A DNA stretch of 64,000 nucleotides from Methylibium sp. (GTDB lineage Bacteria; Pseudomonadota; Gammaproteobacteria; Burkholderiales; Burkholderiaceae_C), in contig PNNH01000079.1 of NCBI GenBank assembly GCA_013824165.1, positions 62,001 to 126,000 of the forward strand, written 5' to 3'. Position numbers and translations under genes: made by a program. The notes below the pieces were generated by a model, which was not told where the DNA came from, made no database searches, and saw nothing but the letters and a program-made list of their open reading frames with translations. This document shows, in pieces, positions 44,469-53,843 of this stretch (its first letter is position 1; every line of letters starts with the position of its first letter).

Positions 44469-45062
44469 ATGCCCGTGCGCGACGCCCTTTCCACGCCTCA
44501 ATTGACTTCGAGGCTGTGGCTGCGCGCGCCGCGCGAGAGCGATCTGGACACCGTCTACGCGCTGCATGCCGATCCGGTGTGCAGCCGCTTCACGCCGGGC
44601 GGCCCGATGCGAAACCGCAGCGCCGCGGCCGAGCTGCTGCAGGGCTGGCTGACGCATTGGCAGGCCCATGGCTTCGGCTGCTGGGCCATTGCGCTGCGCG
44701 AGAGGCCCGAGCTGGTGCAGGGTTTCGGCGGCCTGATGCGCCACAACAGCCTGGGCGATGCGCCGGGCCTGGGGCTGTATTTCCGTTTCAGCCCCGAGAG
44801 CTGGGGCCAGGGCTATGCCTCGGAGATGGCGCAAAGCGCGCTGGAGCTGGCCTTCGACGGCCTGCAGGCCGAGGCCGTGCAGGCGGTGGTGCAGCCGGCC
44901 AACACGCCTTCGCGCAAGACGTTGGAGCGGCTGGGCCTGCTGCTCAAGGGCTCGCAGGCCGACGTGCCGGGCCAGCCGCCCAGCCTGCTGTACGAGATCA
45001 CGGCTGCGCTCTGGGCCGGTCGGCCGCGCACCCCGCCCGAGCCGACGCCGTTCGGCGCCTGA
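44469..45062 (+). CDS. GNAT family N-acetyltransferase (RimJ/RimL-like)
   Basis: 197 residues from ATG 44469. LTSRLWLRAPRESDLDTVYALHADP, LYFRFSPESWGQGYASEMAQS (acetyl-CoA loop WGQGYA) and ANTPSRKTLERLGLLL are typical of RimJ/RimL-type acetyltransferases that modify protein N-termini or small amines. Substrate unknown. Longer upstream frame lacks a start with ribosome site. Confidence 0.9.
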   Translation: MPVRDALSTPQLTSRLWLRAPRESDLDTVYALHADPVCSRFTPGGPMRNRSAAAELLQGWLTHWQAHGFGCWAIALRERPELVQGFGGLMRHNSLGDAPGLGLYFRFSPESWGQGYASEMAQSALELAFDGLQAEAVQAVVQPANTPSRKTLERLGLLLKGSQADVPGQPPSLLYEITAALWAGRPRTPPEPTPFGA

Positions 45063-45080
45063 GCCTCACCCGCATCATCA

Positions 45081-47972
45081 TCAACCGCCGGCCGCCGCGC
45101 CGGTGACCACGATCACCCAGCGCTGCGGATCGAGCAGGCGGCGCAGCGCCTCCTGCACTTGCTCGACGCTCAGCGACTGCAGCAGCGCGTCTTCGCGCGC
45201 CTGCTCGTCGATGAAGCTGCTGCCGCTGTCGAGCTGGTCCATCAGCTGGGCCGCCAGCACGGCCTCGTTGCCGCGCAGTTGGCGGCGTTCGTCCAGCAGC
45301 TGGCGGCGGGTCTGCTCCAGCTCGGCCGCGGTGAGGCCTTCGCCAAGCAGGCGCGCGATTTCCTCCTTGATCAGCGCCTCCACCCGCGCGGCATTGGCCG
45401 GCGCGCCGCTGGCCTGCAGGCTCAGGCGGGCGCGGTTGCCCAGGCGTGGCACCAGCAGCTGGGCGCTGACGGCATAGCTGAGCGCCTCCTGCTGGCGCAG
45501 GCGCTCGCCCAAGCGGCTGCCAATGCCGGCGCCGGCCAGCAGCCGGCTGCCGACCAGCAGGGCTGCGGCGTCAGTGCTGCCGCGCTGCAGCGGCAGCTCC
45601 TGGTGCAGCGTGATCAGGGCCGAGCCGCGTGCGTCGCCGCCGGTGCTGAAGCGGGCACCGTCCAGCGGCCGGTGCGTCATCACCAGCGGCTCGTAGGCCG
45701 GCGCCTGCGTTGGCTGCCAGTCGCCGATCCAGCGTTCCAGCGCCGCCAGCAGGGTCTCCGGGCGGCCGCCGCCTTCAGCGGTGGTGGCCGTGGCTGCCTC
45801 GCCTGGGATGGCGCCGACCACGGCCACGCGCGCGTCCTTGGCCGTCCAATGCTGTTGGCGGAACTGGCGCAGCCGCTCGATATCGAGCGCGCGCCAGGCC
45901 TGGGCTATCTCCTCGGCCGACAGCTGATAGGCGGGGTCGCCCGGCTGCAGGCCCAGCTGCTTGTTGACATGGCGGCGGTGCTGCTCGGCCGCTGTCGTTC
46001 CGGGCTGGCGGGCCGTGCCGGCGAGCTGGGCCAGTGCGGCGGCGCGCACGCGCTGGAAGGCGGCGTCGGGCAGCTCGGGGCGCTGCAGCAGGTCGCCCAG
46101 CAGGGCCAGCGCCGGGACCAGCGAGGCGCGGCGCGTGCTCAGCAGCAGCGACAACTGCTGCGGGCCGCTGATCAGCTGCAGCTGGTCGACTTGCAGCTGC
46201 TGGCGCAAACGGCGGATCTCGGCGGCCGAGAAGCTGCCTGCACCTTCACCCAGCAGGGCCAGGTTCAGCGCCCGCCAGGCGTGCTGGCGAGACATATCAG
46301 CGGCTTTTCCCCAGCGCAGCTGCAGGGTCAGCAGCACGCGGTCATCGGAGGAGGGCTTGGGCAGTACGGCCACCTTCAGGCCGCTGGGCAGTTGGTAGCG
46401 GCGCACCTGGCGCTCCAGCGCCTCGGGCGTGCTGTCGAAGGCCGGGGCCGAGGCGGCGGATGGCGCACCGGGTTTGACACCGTCCAGCCCCTGGCTCGGG
46501 TCCTTCACGTCCTGCACATCGGCAGCACTGGAGAACAGGCGCGCGAACAGGCCCAGCGCCTGCTCTTCCATCTGCGGCTCCACGCCCACCGTGCTGTCGG
46601 TGACGCCGCGCACCAGCACGCGGTTTTCCTCGCGCAGATAGGCGCTGGCGACGCGGCGCAGATCATCGGCGCTGAGCTGCGGCAGCGCTTCGATCAGGCG
46701 GTAGGGCAGGCGCCAGTCGCCGGCGCCCACCGCCTGGCTGATCAGGTAGGGCGCCTGCTGCGGGTCCTGCATCTGGCGCTGCAGGGCCTGGCTGATGGTG
46801 CGGGCCAGCGTGTTCAGGCCGGCGCGGTCGGGGCGCTGCTGCGCGGCGCTGTACAGGCGCGACAGCCAGGCCGATTCCAGGCCCTGCAGCGCGCTGCGCT
46901 GCTCGGCGTCGGCGCTGGGGTGCTCCGGCAGATGCAGCATCAGGCCCAGCAAAAAAGGATCGCGGCTGGGGCTGTTGGCGCCGCCCAGCAGCAGGCCCTG
47001 GTGAGGCTTGCCCAGGCTTTGCGCATGCGCGGCCGAGGCGCCGGCCAGCCATTGCTGCAACAGCAGCAGCGCCGGTGTGTCGGGGTGGGCGGCGCCGGGC
47101 ACGCGCCAGCCCACCGCCAGCGCGCTGCTGCGCGTCTGCATGGTGACGACGCGCGGCGTCGGCTGCGCGGGCTCGGCCGGCTCGGTGGCGGATTCGGCAG
47201 CGGCAGGCGAGGCCAGCGCGCCGAACTGGGCTGCCACCTCGGCCAGCGCGGCAGCCGGCTCGAAGTTGCCGCTGATCAGCAGCACCGCGTTATCGGGCCG
47301 GTAGTGGCGCTCGTAAAAGCGGCGCAGCGTGGCCAGCGACAGCTGCTCGATCTCGGCCGTGTAGCCGATCACCGGCCGGCCATAGGGATGCTGGCGGAAC
47401 ATGCCGGCCGCCATGGCCTGGTGCATCTGCAGCGGCAGCGCATGGATGCGCAGGCCCATCTCGTTGAGCACCAGCGGCTTCTCCTTCAGGAAGTCGGGCT
47501 CGGCCAGGCGTGCCTGGCTCATGCGCGCGGCCTCCAGCCGCAGCACCTCGCGCAGCGTGGCGGGCGAGGGCGCGAAGCTGTTCAGGTAATTGGTGCGGTC
47601 CAGCGTGGTGGTGCCGTTGAAGCGCGCACCGGCCTGGCGCAGCGCATCGCCCAGGTCGCCAGTGTCCAGGCTGCCGCGGAAAGTGACGTGCTCCAGCAGA
47701 TGCGCCATGCCGGCCTCGCCGGGGCCTTCGTGGCGTGCGCCGACGCGGTAGATCACCGTCACCTGGGTCTGCGCATGGCTGGGCACGGGCATCAGCAGCA
47801 GCTGCAGGCCGTTGCCCAGCCGGTATTCGCTGATGCCGCCCAGGCTGCGCTGCAGCGCCACGCCGGCTGGCAGGATTTCCTGCGCGCTTGCCAGCGGGGG
47901 AGCGAAGAGCAGCAGCAGTGGCAGCGCTGCGCCGGCCAGGTGGCGGCGCAGGCGGCGAGTGAGTAAAGCCAT
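45081..47972 (-). CDS. M16-family zinc metallopeptidase (pitrilysin-like, fused)
   Basis: 963-residue exported protein: signal peptide (ends LASAQ), two M16 halves. The first has the inverted zinc motif H91-L-L-E94-H95 (GMAHLLEHVTFRG) with RLGNGLQLLL and YRVGARHEGPGEAG before it; the second half is catalytically silent but keeps the fold. Residues about 480-520 are a flexible linker (AKPGAPSAASAPA-like). Periplasmic processing or degradation of peptides is likely. Stand-alone gene. Confidence 0.9.
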   Translation of the reverse strand: MALLTRRLRRHLAGAALPLLLLFAPPLASAQEILPAGVALQRSLGGISEYRLGNGLQLLLMPVPSHAQTQVTVIYRVGARHEGPGEAGMAHLLEHVTFRGSLDTGDLGDALRQAGARFNGTTTLDRTNYLNSFAPSPATLREVLRLEAARMSQARLAEPDFLKEKPLVLNEMGLRIHALPLQMHQAMAAGMFRQHPYGRPVIGYTAEIEQLSLATLRRFYERHYRPDNAVLLISGNFEPAAALAEVAAQFGALASPAAAESATEPAEPAQPTPRVVTMQTRSSALAVGWRVPGAAHPDTPALLLLQQWLAGASAAHAQSLGKPHQGLLLGGANSPSRDPFLLGLMLHLPEHPSADAEQRSALQGLESAWLSRLYSAAQQRPDRAGLNTLARTISQALQRQMQDPQQAPYLISQAVGAGDWRLPYRLIEALPQLSADDLRRVASAYLREENRVLVRGVTDSTVGVEPQMEEQALGLFARLFSSAADVQDVKDPSQGLDGVKPGAPSAASAPAFDSTPEALERQVRRYQLPSGLKVAVLPKPSSDDRVLLTLQLRWGKAADMSRQHAWRALNLALLGEGAGSFSAAEIRRLRQQLQVDQLQLISGPQQLSLLLSTRRASLVPALALLGDLLQRPELPDAAFQRVRAAALAQLAGTARQPGTTAAEQHRRHVNKQLGLQPGDPAYQLSAEEIAQAWRALDIERLRQFRQQHWTAKDARVAVVGAIPGEAATATTAEGGGRPETLLAALERWIGDWQPTQAPAYEPLVMTHRPLDGARFSTGGDARGSALITLHQELPLQRGSTDAAALLVGSRLLAGAGIGSRLGERLRQQEALSYAVSAQLLVPRLGNRARLSLQASGAPANAARVEALIKEEIARLLGEGLTAAELEQTRRQLLDERRQLRGNEAVLAAQLMDQLDSGSSFIDEQAREDALLQSLSVEQVQEALRRLLDPQRWVIVVTGAAAGG

Positions 47973-48020
47973 CCCTGAATCCTTGTCTTTGAGGCGCGAT
48001 GCTAACTGCGCCGCAAAGAC

Positions 48021-48767
48021 TCAGCCCAGCGCCGGAAACCTCCGCAGTCCCTGCAGATCCAGCACCCGCAGGCCGCCGTATTCGATCGCGATCAGGCGCT
48101 GTTCCTGCAGCCTGTGCAAGGCCTGGTTGACGCGCTGGCGTGACAGGCCGACCAGATAGCCCAGCTCTTGCTGCGTGATGCGCAGCAGGCTGCCCACGCC
48201 GGGGTAGAGCTGCGGGTGGAACAGGGCGGCCAGATTGCGGGCCACCTTCAGGTCGGGGTCGGAGATGCGGTCGGTCTCGCGTGCGGCGATGAACTGGCCG
48301 AGACGCTCATTCAACTGGTTAAGCACGAAGCGGTTGAAGCCGATGCTGTGCTCCAACAGTTCGTGGAAGGTGTCCAGCGGAAGGCCAGCCACCACGCTTT
48401 TGCGCAGGGCCTGGATGTTGTAGCGGTAGACCTCGCGCTTGAGCAGCGTGCCTTCACCGAACCAGCCGCCGGGCGGCACGCCGGTGAAGGTGATGGCCTG
48501 GCCCGAGGCGTCGTCATTGCTCATCTTCAAGAGGCCGTCGACTACGCCGAACCAGAAGCTGGCGGGCTTGCCGATGCGGCACAGGCGTTCGCCCACTTCG
48601 GCATCGGCCAGCTGCAGCTCATCGATGGCGCGCTGGCGCTGCGGTGCGTCCAGCACCTGCAGCCAGGGGATCGCGTCCAGCTCTTCGCGGGTGGCGCGGC
48701 GCGCACGCTGGCGCAGCGGCGGATGGGTGTGGGTGCGTGCGCCAGTGGCGGCTGACAAAGTGTCCAT
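48021..48767 (-). CDS. Crp/Fnr-family transcriptional regulator
   Basis: 248 residues: N-terminal cyclic-nucleotide-binding-type barrel (VVDGLLKMSNDDASGQAI, GGWFGEGTLLKREVYRYNIQAL) and C-terminal winged helix (LRITQQELGYLVGLSRQRVNQALHRL). The barrel lacks the R-S-A phosphate-binding triplet of cAMP-responsive CRP (RYNIQA instead) and has no Fe-S cysteines of Fnr, so its ligand is unknown. It is divergent from the acyl-CoA synthetase/Liv operon with a 16-bp palindrome between, and probably controls that operon. Confidence 0.87.
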   Translation of the reverse strand: MDTLSAATGARTHTHPPLRQRARRATREELDAIPWLQVLDAPQRQRAIDELQLADAEVGERLCRIGKPASFWFGVVDGLLKMSNDDASGQAITFTGVPPGGWFGEGTLLKREVYRYNIQALRKSVVAGLPLDTFHELLEHSIGFNRFVLNQLNERLGQFIAARETDRISDPDLKVARNLAALFHPQLYPGVGSLLRITQQELGYLVGLSRQRVNQALHRLQEQRLIAIEYGGLRVLDLQGLRRFPALG

Positions 48768-48858
48768 GCGGGAGTCTTGAGCAGCCTGCTTGACGCGAGG
48801 CTTACGTCTGCGGGTTTTGCATGTCAGGGAAATCCAGCCCCCGGGCAGACCCTAGGAA

Positions 48859-48874
48859 TGTCGTTGCAATGACA
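48859..48874. promoter_or_regulatory. Palindromic operator candidate for the Crp-type regulator
   Basis: TGTCGTTGCAATGACA is a 16-bp palindrome with a single mismatched pair. TGTC...GACA half-sites with this spacing are close to those of Crp/Fnr-type dimers. It lies about 92 bp before the regulator start and 103 bp before the acyl-CoA synthetase start. Confidence 0.55.
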
Positions 48875-48976
48875 ACATAGCGTCAAAGTGAGGCCTAGTA
48901 TCACGGTCAATAACACACAGATCGGTGCGTGGTGATGCCGTCAAGGCGGGCCATGTTCACTGGACAGGAGACAACC

Positions 48977-50923
48977 GTGGCCAAGACTTTCCCCAGGCTC
49001 TTGATCGAGCATGCGGCCCAGCGCCCTGATGCGCCGGCGCTGCGCGAAAAGGAATACGGCATCTGGCAGACGCTCAGCTGGGCGGAGCTGGCGCTGCTGG
49101 TGCGCGAGCTGGCCCATGGCCTGGCCGCGGCCGGCCTGCAGCGCGGCCAACACATCGTGGTGGTGGGTGAGAACCGGCCGCGCCTGAGTGCCTGCATGCT
49201 GGCGGCGCAGTCGCTGGGAGCCATTCCCGTGCCCCTGTACCAGGACGCGGTGGCGGCCGAGTTTGTCTTTCCAATCAACAACGCCGAGATCGCTTTCGCG
49301 GTGGTGGAGGATCAGGAGCAGGTCGACAAGATGCTGGAACTGCGCGAGCAGTGCCCGCAACTGACCCAGATCTGGTTCGATGACTCGCGCGGCCTGCGCA
49401 ACTACAACGAGCCGGGCCTGGCGGCGCTGGACGATCTGCGTGCCCGCGGCCGCCAGCATGCCAGTGCACATCCCAACTTCTTCGACGCGCAGCTGGCTGC
49501 CGGCGAGCCTGACGATGTGGCGGCGATGTTCTTCACCTCGGGCACGACCGGAAACCCGAAGGGCGTGGTGCATACCCATGCCACGCTGATCGACCGCGCC
49601 GCCGCCGGCGCGCGCTTCGATAAGCTGACGAGCGCTGAGGAAGTGCTGGCCTATCTGCCGCCGGCCTGGATCGGCCAGAACATCTTCAGCTATGCGCAGT
49701 GGCTGGTCTGCGGCTATGTGGTGAACTGCCCGGAGTCGGTCAGCACCGTGAGCATCGATCTGAAGGAGATCGGCCCGACCTATTACTTCGCGCCGCCGCG
49801 CGTGTTCGAAGGCCTGCTGACCAGCGTGACGATTCGCATGGAAGACGCCAGCGCCGTCAAGCGATGGCTGTTCGACCAGTGCATGCAGCTGGCGCGCCGC
49901 GTCGGCCCAGCGTTGATGGATGGCAAGCCGGTGGGCGCGCTGGACAAGCTCAAGTACGCGCTCGGCAACTTCCTGATCTACGGCCCGCTGCGCAACACGC
50001 TGGGACTCTCCCGCGTGCGGGTGGCCTACACGGCGGGCGAGGCGATCGGGCCGGACCTGTTCACCTTCTACCGCTCGATCGGCATCAATCTGAAGCAGCT
50101 CTACGGCTCGACCGAGACGGCGGTGTTTGTCTGCCTGCAGCCAGACCACGAGGCCCGCGCCGACACGGTGGGTGTGCCGATCGACGGCGTGGAGATCAAG
50201 CTGGCCGAGAGCGGAGAGATCCTGGTCAAGTCGCCGGGGCTGCTGAAGGGCTACTACAAGAACCAGGCCGCCACCGACGAGGTGCTGACGCCCGAGGGCT
50301 GGTATCACACCGGCGACGCGGGCTTCATCGACGCGCACGGACACCTGAAGATCATCGATCGCGCCAAGGATGTCGGCCGCCTGATGGGCGGGCCCAACGA
50401 CGGCGCGATGTTCGCGCCCAAGTATGTGGAGAACAAGCTCAAGTTCTTCCCGCACATCAAGGAGGCGGTGGCCTTTGGTGACAAGCGCGAAAAGGTCTGC
50501 GCCTTCATCAACATCGACTTCGAGGCCGTGGGCAACTGGGCCGAGCGCCGCAACCTGCCTTATGCCGGCTACACCGATCTGGCGCAGAAGCCCGAGGTCT
50601 ACGAGCTGATCCGCGACTGCGTGGAGAAGGTCAATGCCGACCTGGCGCAGGACGAGTTGCTGGCCGGCAGCCAGATCACCCGCTTCCTGGTGCTGCACAA
50701 GGAGCTGGATGCCGACGACGGCGAGCTGACGCGCACCCGCAAGGTCAGGCGCGGCGCCATCGCCGAGAAATATGCGGTGCTGATCGATGCGCTGTATGGC
50801 GGCAAGACCTCGCAGTTCATCGAGACCGCGGTGAAGTTCGAGGACGGCCGCAGCGGCAAGGTGTCGGCCGATCTGCGCATTGGCGACGTTCCAACCTTCC
50901 CTGCAGTGAAGAGGGCAGCATAA
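48977..50923 (+). CDS. AMP-dependent long-chain-type acyl-CoA synthetase
   Basis: 648 residues from GTG 48977 (GGAG six bases upstream; product begins MAKTFPRLLIEHAAQRPDAPALREKEYGIWQ as relatives do). ANL-family adenylation motifs FTSGTTGNPKGVVHTH, LYGSTETAV and GWYHTGDAGFIDAHG are present. It would activate a carboxylic acid to its CoA ester via an acyl-adenylate. First gene of an eight-gene operon that also encodes a Liv-type importer and a second CoA ligase, so it probably activates the imported acid. Similar gene orders are common in Burkholderiales. Confidence 0.9.
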   Translation: MAKTFPRLLIEHAAQRPDAPALREKEYGIWQTLSWAELALLVRELAHGLAAAGLQRGQHIVVVGENRPRLSACMLAAQSLGAIPVPLYQDAVAAEFVFPINNAEIAFAVVEDQEQVDKMLELREQCPQLTQIWFDDSRGLRNYNEPGLAALDDLRARGRQHASAHPNFFDAQLAAGEPDDVAAMFFTSGTTGNPKGVVHTHATLIDRAAAGARFDKLTSAEEVLAYLPPAWIGQNIFSYAQWLVCGYVVNCPESVSTVSIDLKEIGPTYYFAPPRVFEGLLTSVTIRMEDASAVKRWLFDQCMQLARRVGPALMDGKPVGALDKLKYALGNFLIYGPLRNTLGLSRVRVAYTAGEAIGPDLFTFYRSIGINLKQLYGSTETAVFVCLQPDHEARADTVGVPIDGVEIKLAESGEILVKSPGLLKGYYKNQAATDEVLTPEGWYHTGDAGFIDAHGHLKIIDRAKDVGRLMGGPNDGAMFAPKYVENKLKFFPHIKEAVAFGDKREKVCAFINIDFEAVGNWAERRNLPYAGYTDLAQKPEVYELIRDCVEKVNADLAQDELLAGSQITRFLVLHKELDADDGELTRTRKVRRGAIAEKYAVLIDALYGGKTSQFIETAVKFEDGRSGKVSADLRIGDVPTFPAVKRAA

Positions 50924-50925
50924 GC

Positions 50926-51711
50926 ATGGCCGAGAAAAAGATTGGCGACGTCATCTTGGACGTCCAGAACATCAGCCTGCGATTCGGCGGCGTGAAGGCG
51001 CTGACCGACATCAGCTTCAATGTGCGCGAGCATGAGATCCGCGCCATCATCGGGCCGAACGGCGCGGGCAAGAGCTCGATGCTGAACTGCATCAACGGCG
51101 TCTACACGCCGCAGGAAGGCAAGATCACTTTCCGGGGCCAGACCTTCAGCCATATGAACTCGCGTCAGGTGGCCGAGATGGGTGTCGCGCGCACCTTCCA
51201 GAACCTGGCGCTGTTCAAGGGCATGAGCGTGATCGACAACATCATGACCGGCCGCAACCTGAAGATGAAGACCAACATCTTCCAGCAGGCGATCCGCTGG
51301 GGTGCGGCCGAGCGCGAGGAATGCGAGAACCGCGCTGTCGTCGAACGCATCATCGACTTCCTGGAAATCCAGGCCTGGCGCAAGACGCCGGTGGGGCGCT
51401 TGCCTTATGGCCTGCAAAAGCGCGTCGACCTGGGCCGTGCGCTGGCGATGGAGCCGCAGGTGCTGCTGCTGGACGAGCCGATGGCCGGCATGAACGTGGA
51501 GGAGAAGCAGGACATGTGCCGCTTCATCCTGGACGTCAACGACGAGTTCGGCACCACCATCGTGCTGATCGAGCACGACATGGGCGTGGTGATGGACATC
51601 TCGGATCGCGTCGTGGTGCTGGACTACGGCAAGAAGATCGGTGACGGCATGCCTGACGAGGTGCGTGCCAACCCCGATGTGATCAACGCCTATCTGGGCA
51701 CATCTCACTGA
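50926..51711 (+). CDS. livG: Branched-chain amino-acid-type ABC ATPase LivG
   Basis: 261 residues. Walker A GPNGAGKSS, signature LPYGLQKRVDLGRALA, Walker B VLLLDEPMAGM, and the LivG-specific insertion FQNLALFKGMSVIDNIMTGR. One of two ATPases (with LivF) for the LivHM permease. Two bases after the synthetase stop codon. Confidence 0.93.
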   Translation: MAEKKIGDVILDVQNISLRFGGVKALTDISFNVREHEIRAIIGPNGAGKSSMLNCINGVYTPQEGKITFRGQTFSHMNSRQVAEMGVARTFQNLALFKGMSVIDNIMTGRNLKMKTNIFQQAIRWGAAEREECENRAVVERIIDFLEIQAWRKTPVGRLPYGLQKRVDLGRALAMEPQVLLLDEPMAGMNVEEKQDMCRFILDVNDEFGTTIVLIEHDMGVVMDISDRVVVLDYGKKIGDGMPDEVRANPDVINAYLGTSH

Positions 51712-51721
51712 GGGCGGCGCG

Positions 51722-52651
51722 ATGGGATTTTTCATTGAGACTCTGATCGGCGGCCTGATGTCGGGCATGCTGTATTCGCTGGTGGCGCTGGGCTTCGTGC
51801 TGATCTTCAAGGCCTCGGGCGTCTTCAACTTCGCTCAAGGCGCGATGGTGCTGTTCGCGGCGCTGGCGATGGCGCGCTTCTCCGAGTGGTTCCCGGCGCT
51901 GCTGGGCTTCGATAACAAGCTGCTGGCCAATCTGCTGGCCTTTGCCGCCGCGATGGTGGTGATGGTGATGGTGGCCTGGGCGATTGAGCGCCTGGTGCTG
52001 GGCAAGCTGGTGAACCAGGAGGGCATCACGCTGCTGATGGCGACGCTGGGCATCACCTATTTCCTCGACGGCTTCGGCCAGACCCTGTTCGGCAGCGAGA
52101 TCTACAAGATCGACGTGGGCCTGCCCAAGGACCCGATGTTCCTGCTGGAGAGCACCTTCCAGGGCGGCATCCTGGTGAACAAGGAAGACCTCTATGCAGC
52201 CGGCATTGCGGCGGCGCTGGTGGCCGGCCTGTCGGCCTTCTTCCAGTACACCGCCACCGGCCGAGCGCTGCGTGCGGTGGCCGATGACCACCAGGCCGCG
52301 CAGTCGATCGGCATTCCGCTCAACCGCATCTGGGTGATCGTGTGGTCGGTGGCCGGTTTTGTGGCGCTGGTGGCCGGCGTGATCTGGGGCTCGAAGCTGG
52401 GCGTGCAGTTCTCGCTCTCCCTGGTGGCGCTGAAGGCGCTGCCGGTGGTGATCCTGGGCGGCCTGACCTCGGTGCCGGGTGCCATCATCGGCGGGCTGGT
52501 GATCGGTGTCGGCGAGAAGCTGTCCGAGGTCTACATCGGCCCGATGCTGGGCGGCGGCATCGAGATCTGGTTCGGCTATGTGCTGGTGCTGTTCGTGCTG
52601 CTGGTGCGCCCGCAGGGACTGTTCGGCGAAAAGATCATTGACCGCGTCTGA
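51722..52651 (+). CDS. livH: Branched-chain-type ABC permease LivH
   Basis: 309-residue inner-membrane permease with about eight spans: LMSGMLYSLVALGFVLIFKA, FNFAQGAMVLFAALAMARF, GRALRAVADDHQAAQSIGI (ATPase-coupling loop) and LGGLTSVPGAIIGG. Forms the channel with LivM. Begins 10 bp after livG. Confidence 0.93.
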   Translation: MGFFIETLIGGLMSGMLYSLVALGFVLIFKASGVFNFAQGAMVLFAALAMARFSEWFPALLGFDNKLLANLLAFAAAMVVMVMVAWAIERLVLGKLVNQEGITLLMATLGITYFLDGFGQTLFGSEIYKIDVGLPKDPMFLLESTFQGGILVNKEDLYAAGIAAALVAGLSAFFQYTATGRALRAVADDHQAAQSIGIPLNRIWVIVWSVAGFVALVAGVIWGSKLGVQFSLSLVALKALPVVILGGLTSVPGAIIGGLVIGVGEKLSEVYIGPMLGGGIEIWFGYVLVLFVLLVRPQGLFGEKIIDRV

Positions 52652-52701
52652 CGCTGGCGCAATGAATCGAAGCCCAAAGAACATCTGAAGAGAGACAAAC
52701 C

Positions 52702-53778
52702 ATGCTCTACCGTGAGAACGGCCAGTTCAAGACTTCCTACCCGGCCGATCAGCAGATCTTCCCCATCGTGCAGGACCGCATCGGCATCGCGCTGCTGCTG
52801 CTGTTCGCGGTGGTCGGCGTGCCGCTGCTGGCGGATGAATACGCGTTTCGCGCCATCCTGATTCCCTTCCTGATCCTGGCGCTCGCGGCGCTGGGCCTGA
52901 ACATCCTGGTGGGCTACTGCGGGCAGATCTCGCTGGGCACCGGCGCCTTCATGGCGGTGGGTGCCTATGCGGCCTACAACTTCCTGGTGCGGGTCGACGG
53001 CATGCCGGTGATCGCGGCCATCCTGCTGGGCGGCGTGTGCGCCACGGTGGTGGGGATCTTCTTCGGCATTCCCTCGCTGCGCATCAAGGGCCTGTATCTC
53101 GCAGTGGCCACGCTGGCGGCGCAGTTCTTTGTCGACTGGGCCTTCCTGCGCGTGCAGTGGTTCACCAACTACTCCACCTCGGGCACGGTCAGCGTGGCCG
53201 ATCTGAAGCTGGCCGGCTATCCGATCGACAGCCCGGTGGCCAAGTATCTGTTCTGCCTGGGCTTCGTCGTGGTGTTCGCCTGGCTGGCCAAGAACCTGGT
53301 GCGCAGCCATATCGGCCGCGAGTGGATGGCGATGCGCGATATGGACGTGGCGGCTTCCGTGATCGGTATCCGCCCGGTGTACGCCAAGCTGACCGCCTTC
53401 GCGGTGAGCAGCTTCATCGTCGGCGTGGCCGGCGCGCTGTGGGGCTTCGTGCACCTGGGCTCCTGGGAGCCGGCGGCCTTCTCGATCGACCGCAGCTTCC
53501 AGCTGCTCTTCATGGTCATCATCGGCGGCCTGGGTTCCATCATGGGCAGCTTCTTCGGCGCCGCCTTCATCGTGGTGCTACCGATTTTCCTGAACCAGGC
53601 ACTGCCGCTGGTGGGCGACCTGCTCGGCCTGAACATCGGCACGGCACTGATCGCGCACACCGAGCTGATGATCTTCGGCGGCCTGATCGTGTTCTTCCTG
53701 ATCGTCGAGCCGCACGGCCTGGCGCGCCTCTGGTCCATTGGCAAAGAAAAACTGCGCCTGTGGCCTTTCCCGCACTGA
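52702..53778 (+). CDS. livM: Branched-chain-type ABC permease LivM
   Basis: 358 residues, a hydrophobic permease with a polar N-terminus. AALGLNILVGYCGQISLGTG, SLRIKGLYLAVATLAAQFF, WMAMRDMDVAASVIGIRP (coupling loop) and IIGGLGSIMGSFFGA are the LivM landmarks. Partners LivH, LivG and LivF. 50 bp after livH, GAAGAGAG as ribosome site. Confidence 0.92.
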   Translation: MLYRENGQFKTSYPADQQIFPIVQDRIGIALLLLFAVVGVPLLADEYAFRAILIPFLILALAALGLNILVGYCGQISLGTGAFMAVGAYAAYNFLVRVDGMPVIAAILLGGVCATVVGIFFGIPSLRIKGLYLAVATLAAQFFVDWAFLRVQWFTNYSTSGTVSVADLKLAGYPIDSPVAKYLFCLGFVVVFAWLAKNLVRSHIGREWMAMRDMDVAASVIGIRPVYAKLTAFAVSSFIVGVAGALWGFVHLGSWEPAAFSIDRSFQLLFMVIIGGLGSIMGSFFGAAFIVVLPIFLNQALPLVGDLLGLNIGTALIAHTELMIFGGLIVFFLIVEPHGLARLWSIGKEKLRLWPFPH

Positions 53779-53843
53779 CGACGTTCCCAGCTCAAGCCTC
53801 ATTCAACCCCGCACCGCAGAGTGCACATTCCTAGGAGACACGC

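Noticed and set aside
45159-47966. 935-codon plus-strand open frame
   Set aside because: Exact antisense of the M16 peptidase; Gln/Ala/Leu shadow without any motif.
48941-50698. 585-codon minus-strand open frame
   Set aside because: Antisense of the acyl-CoA synthetase, which has all ANL motifs on the plus strand.
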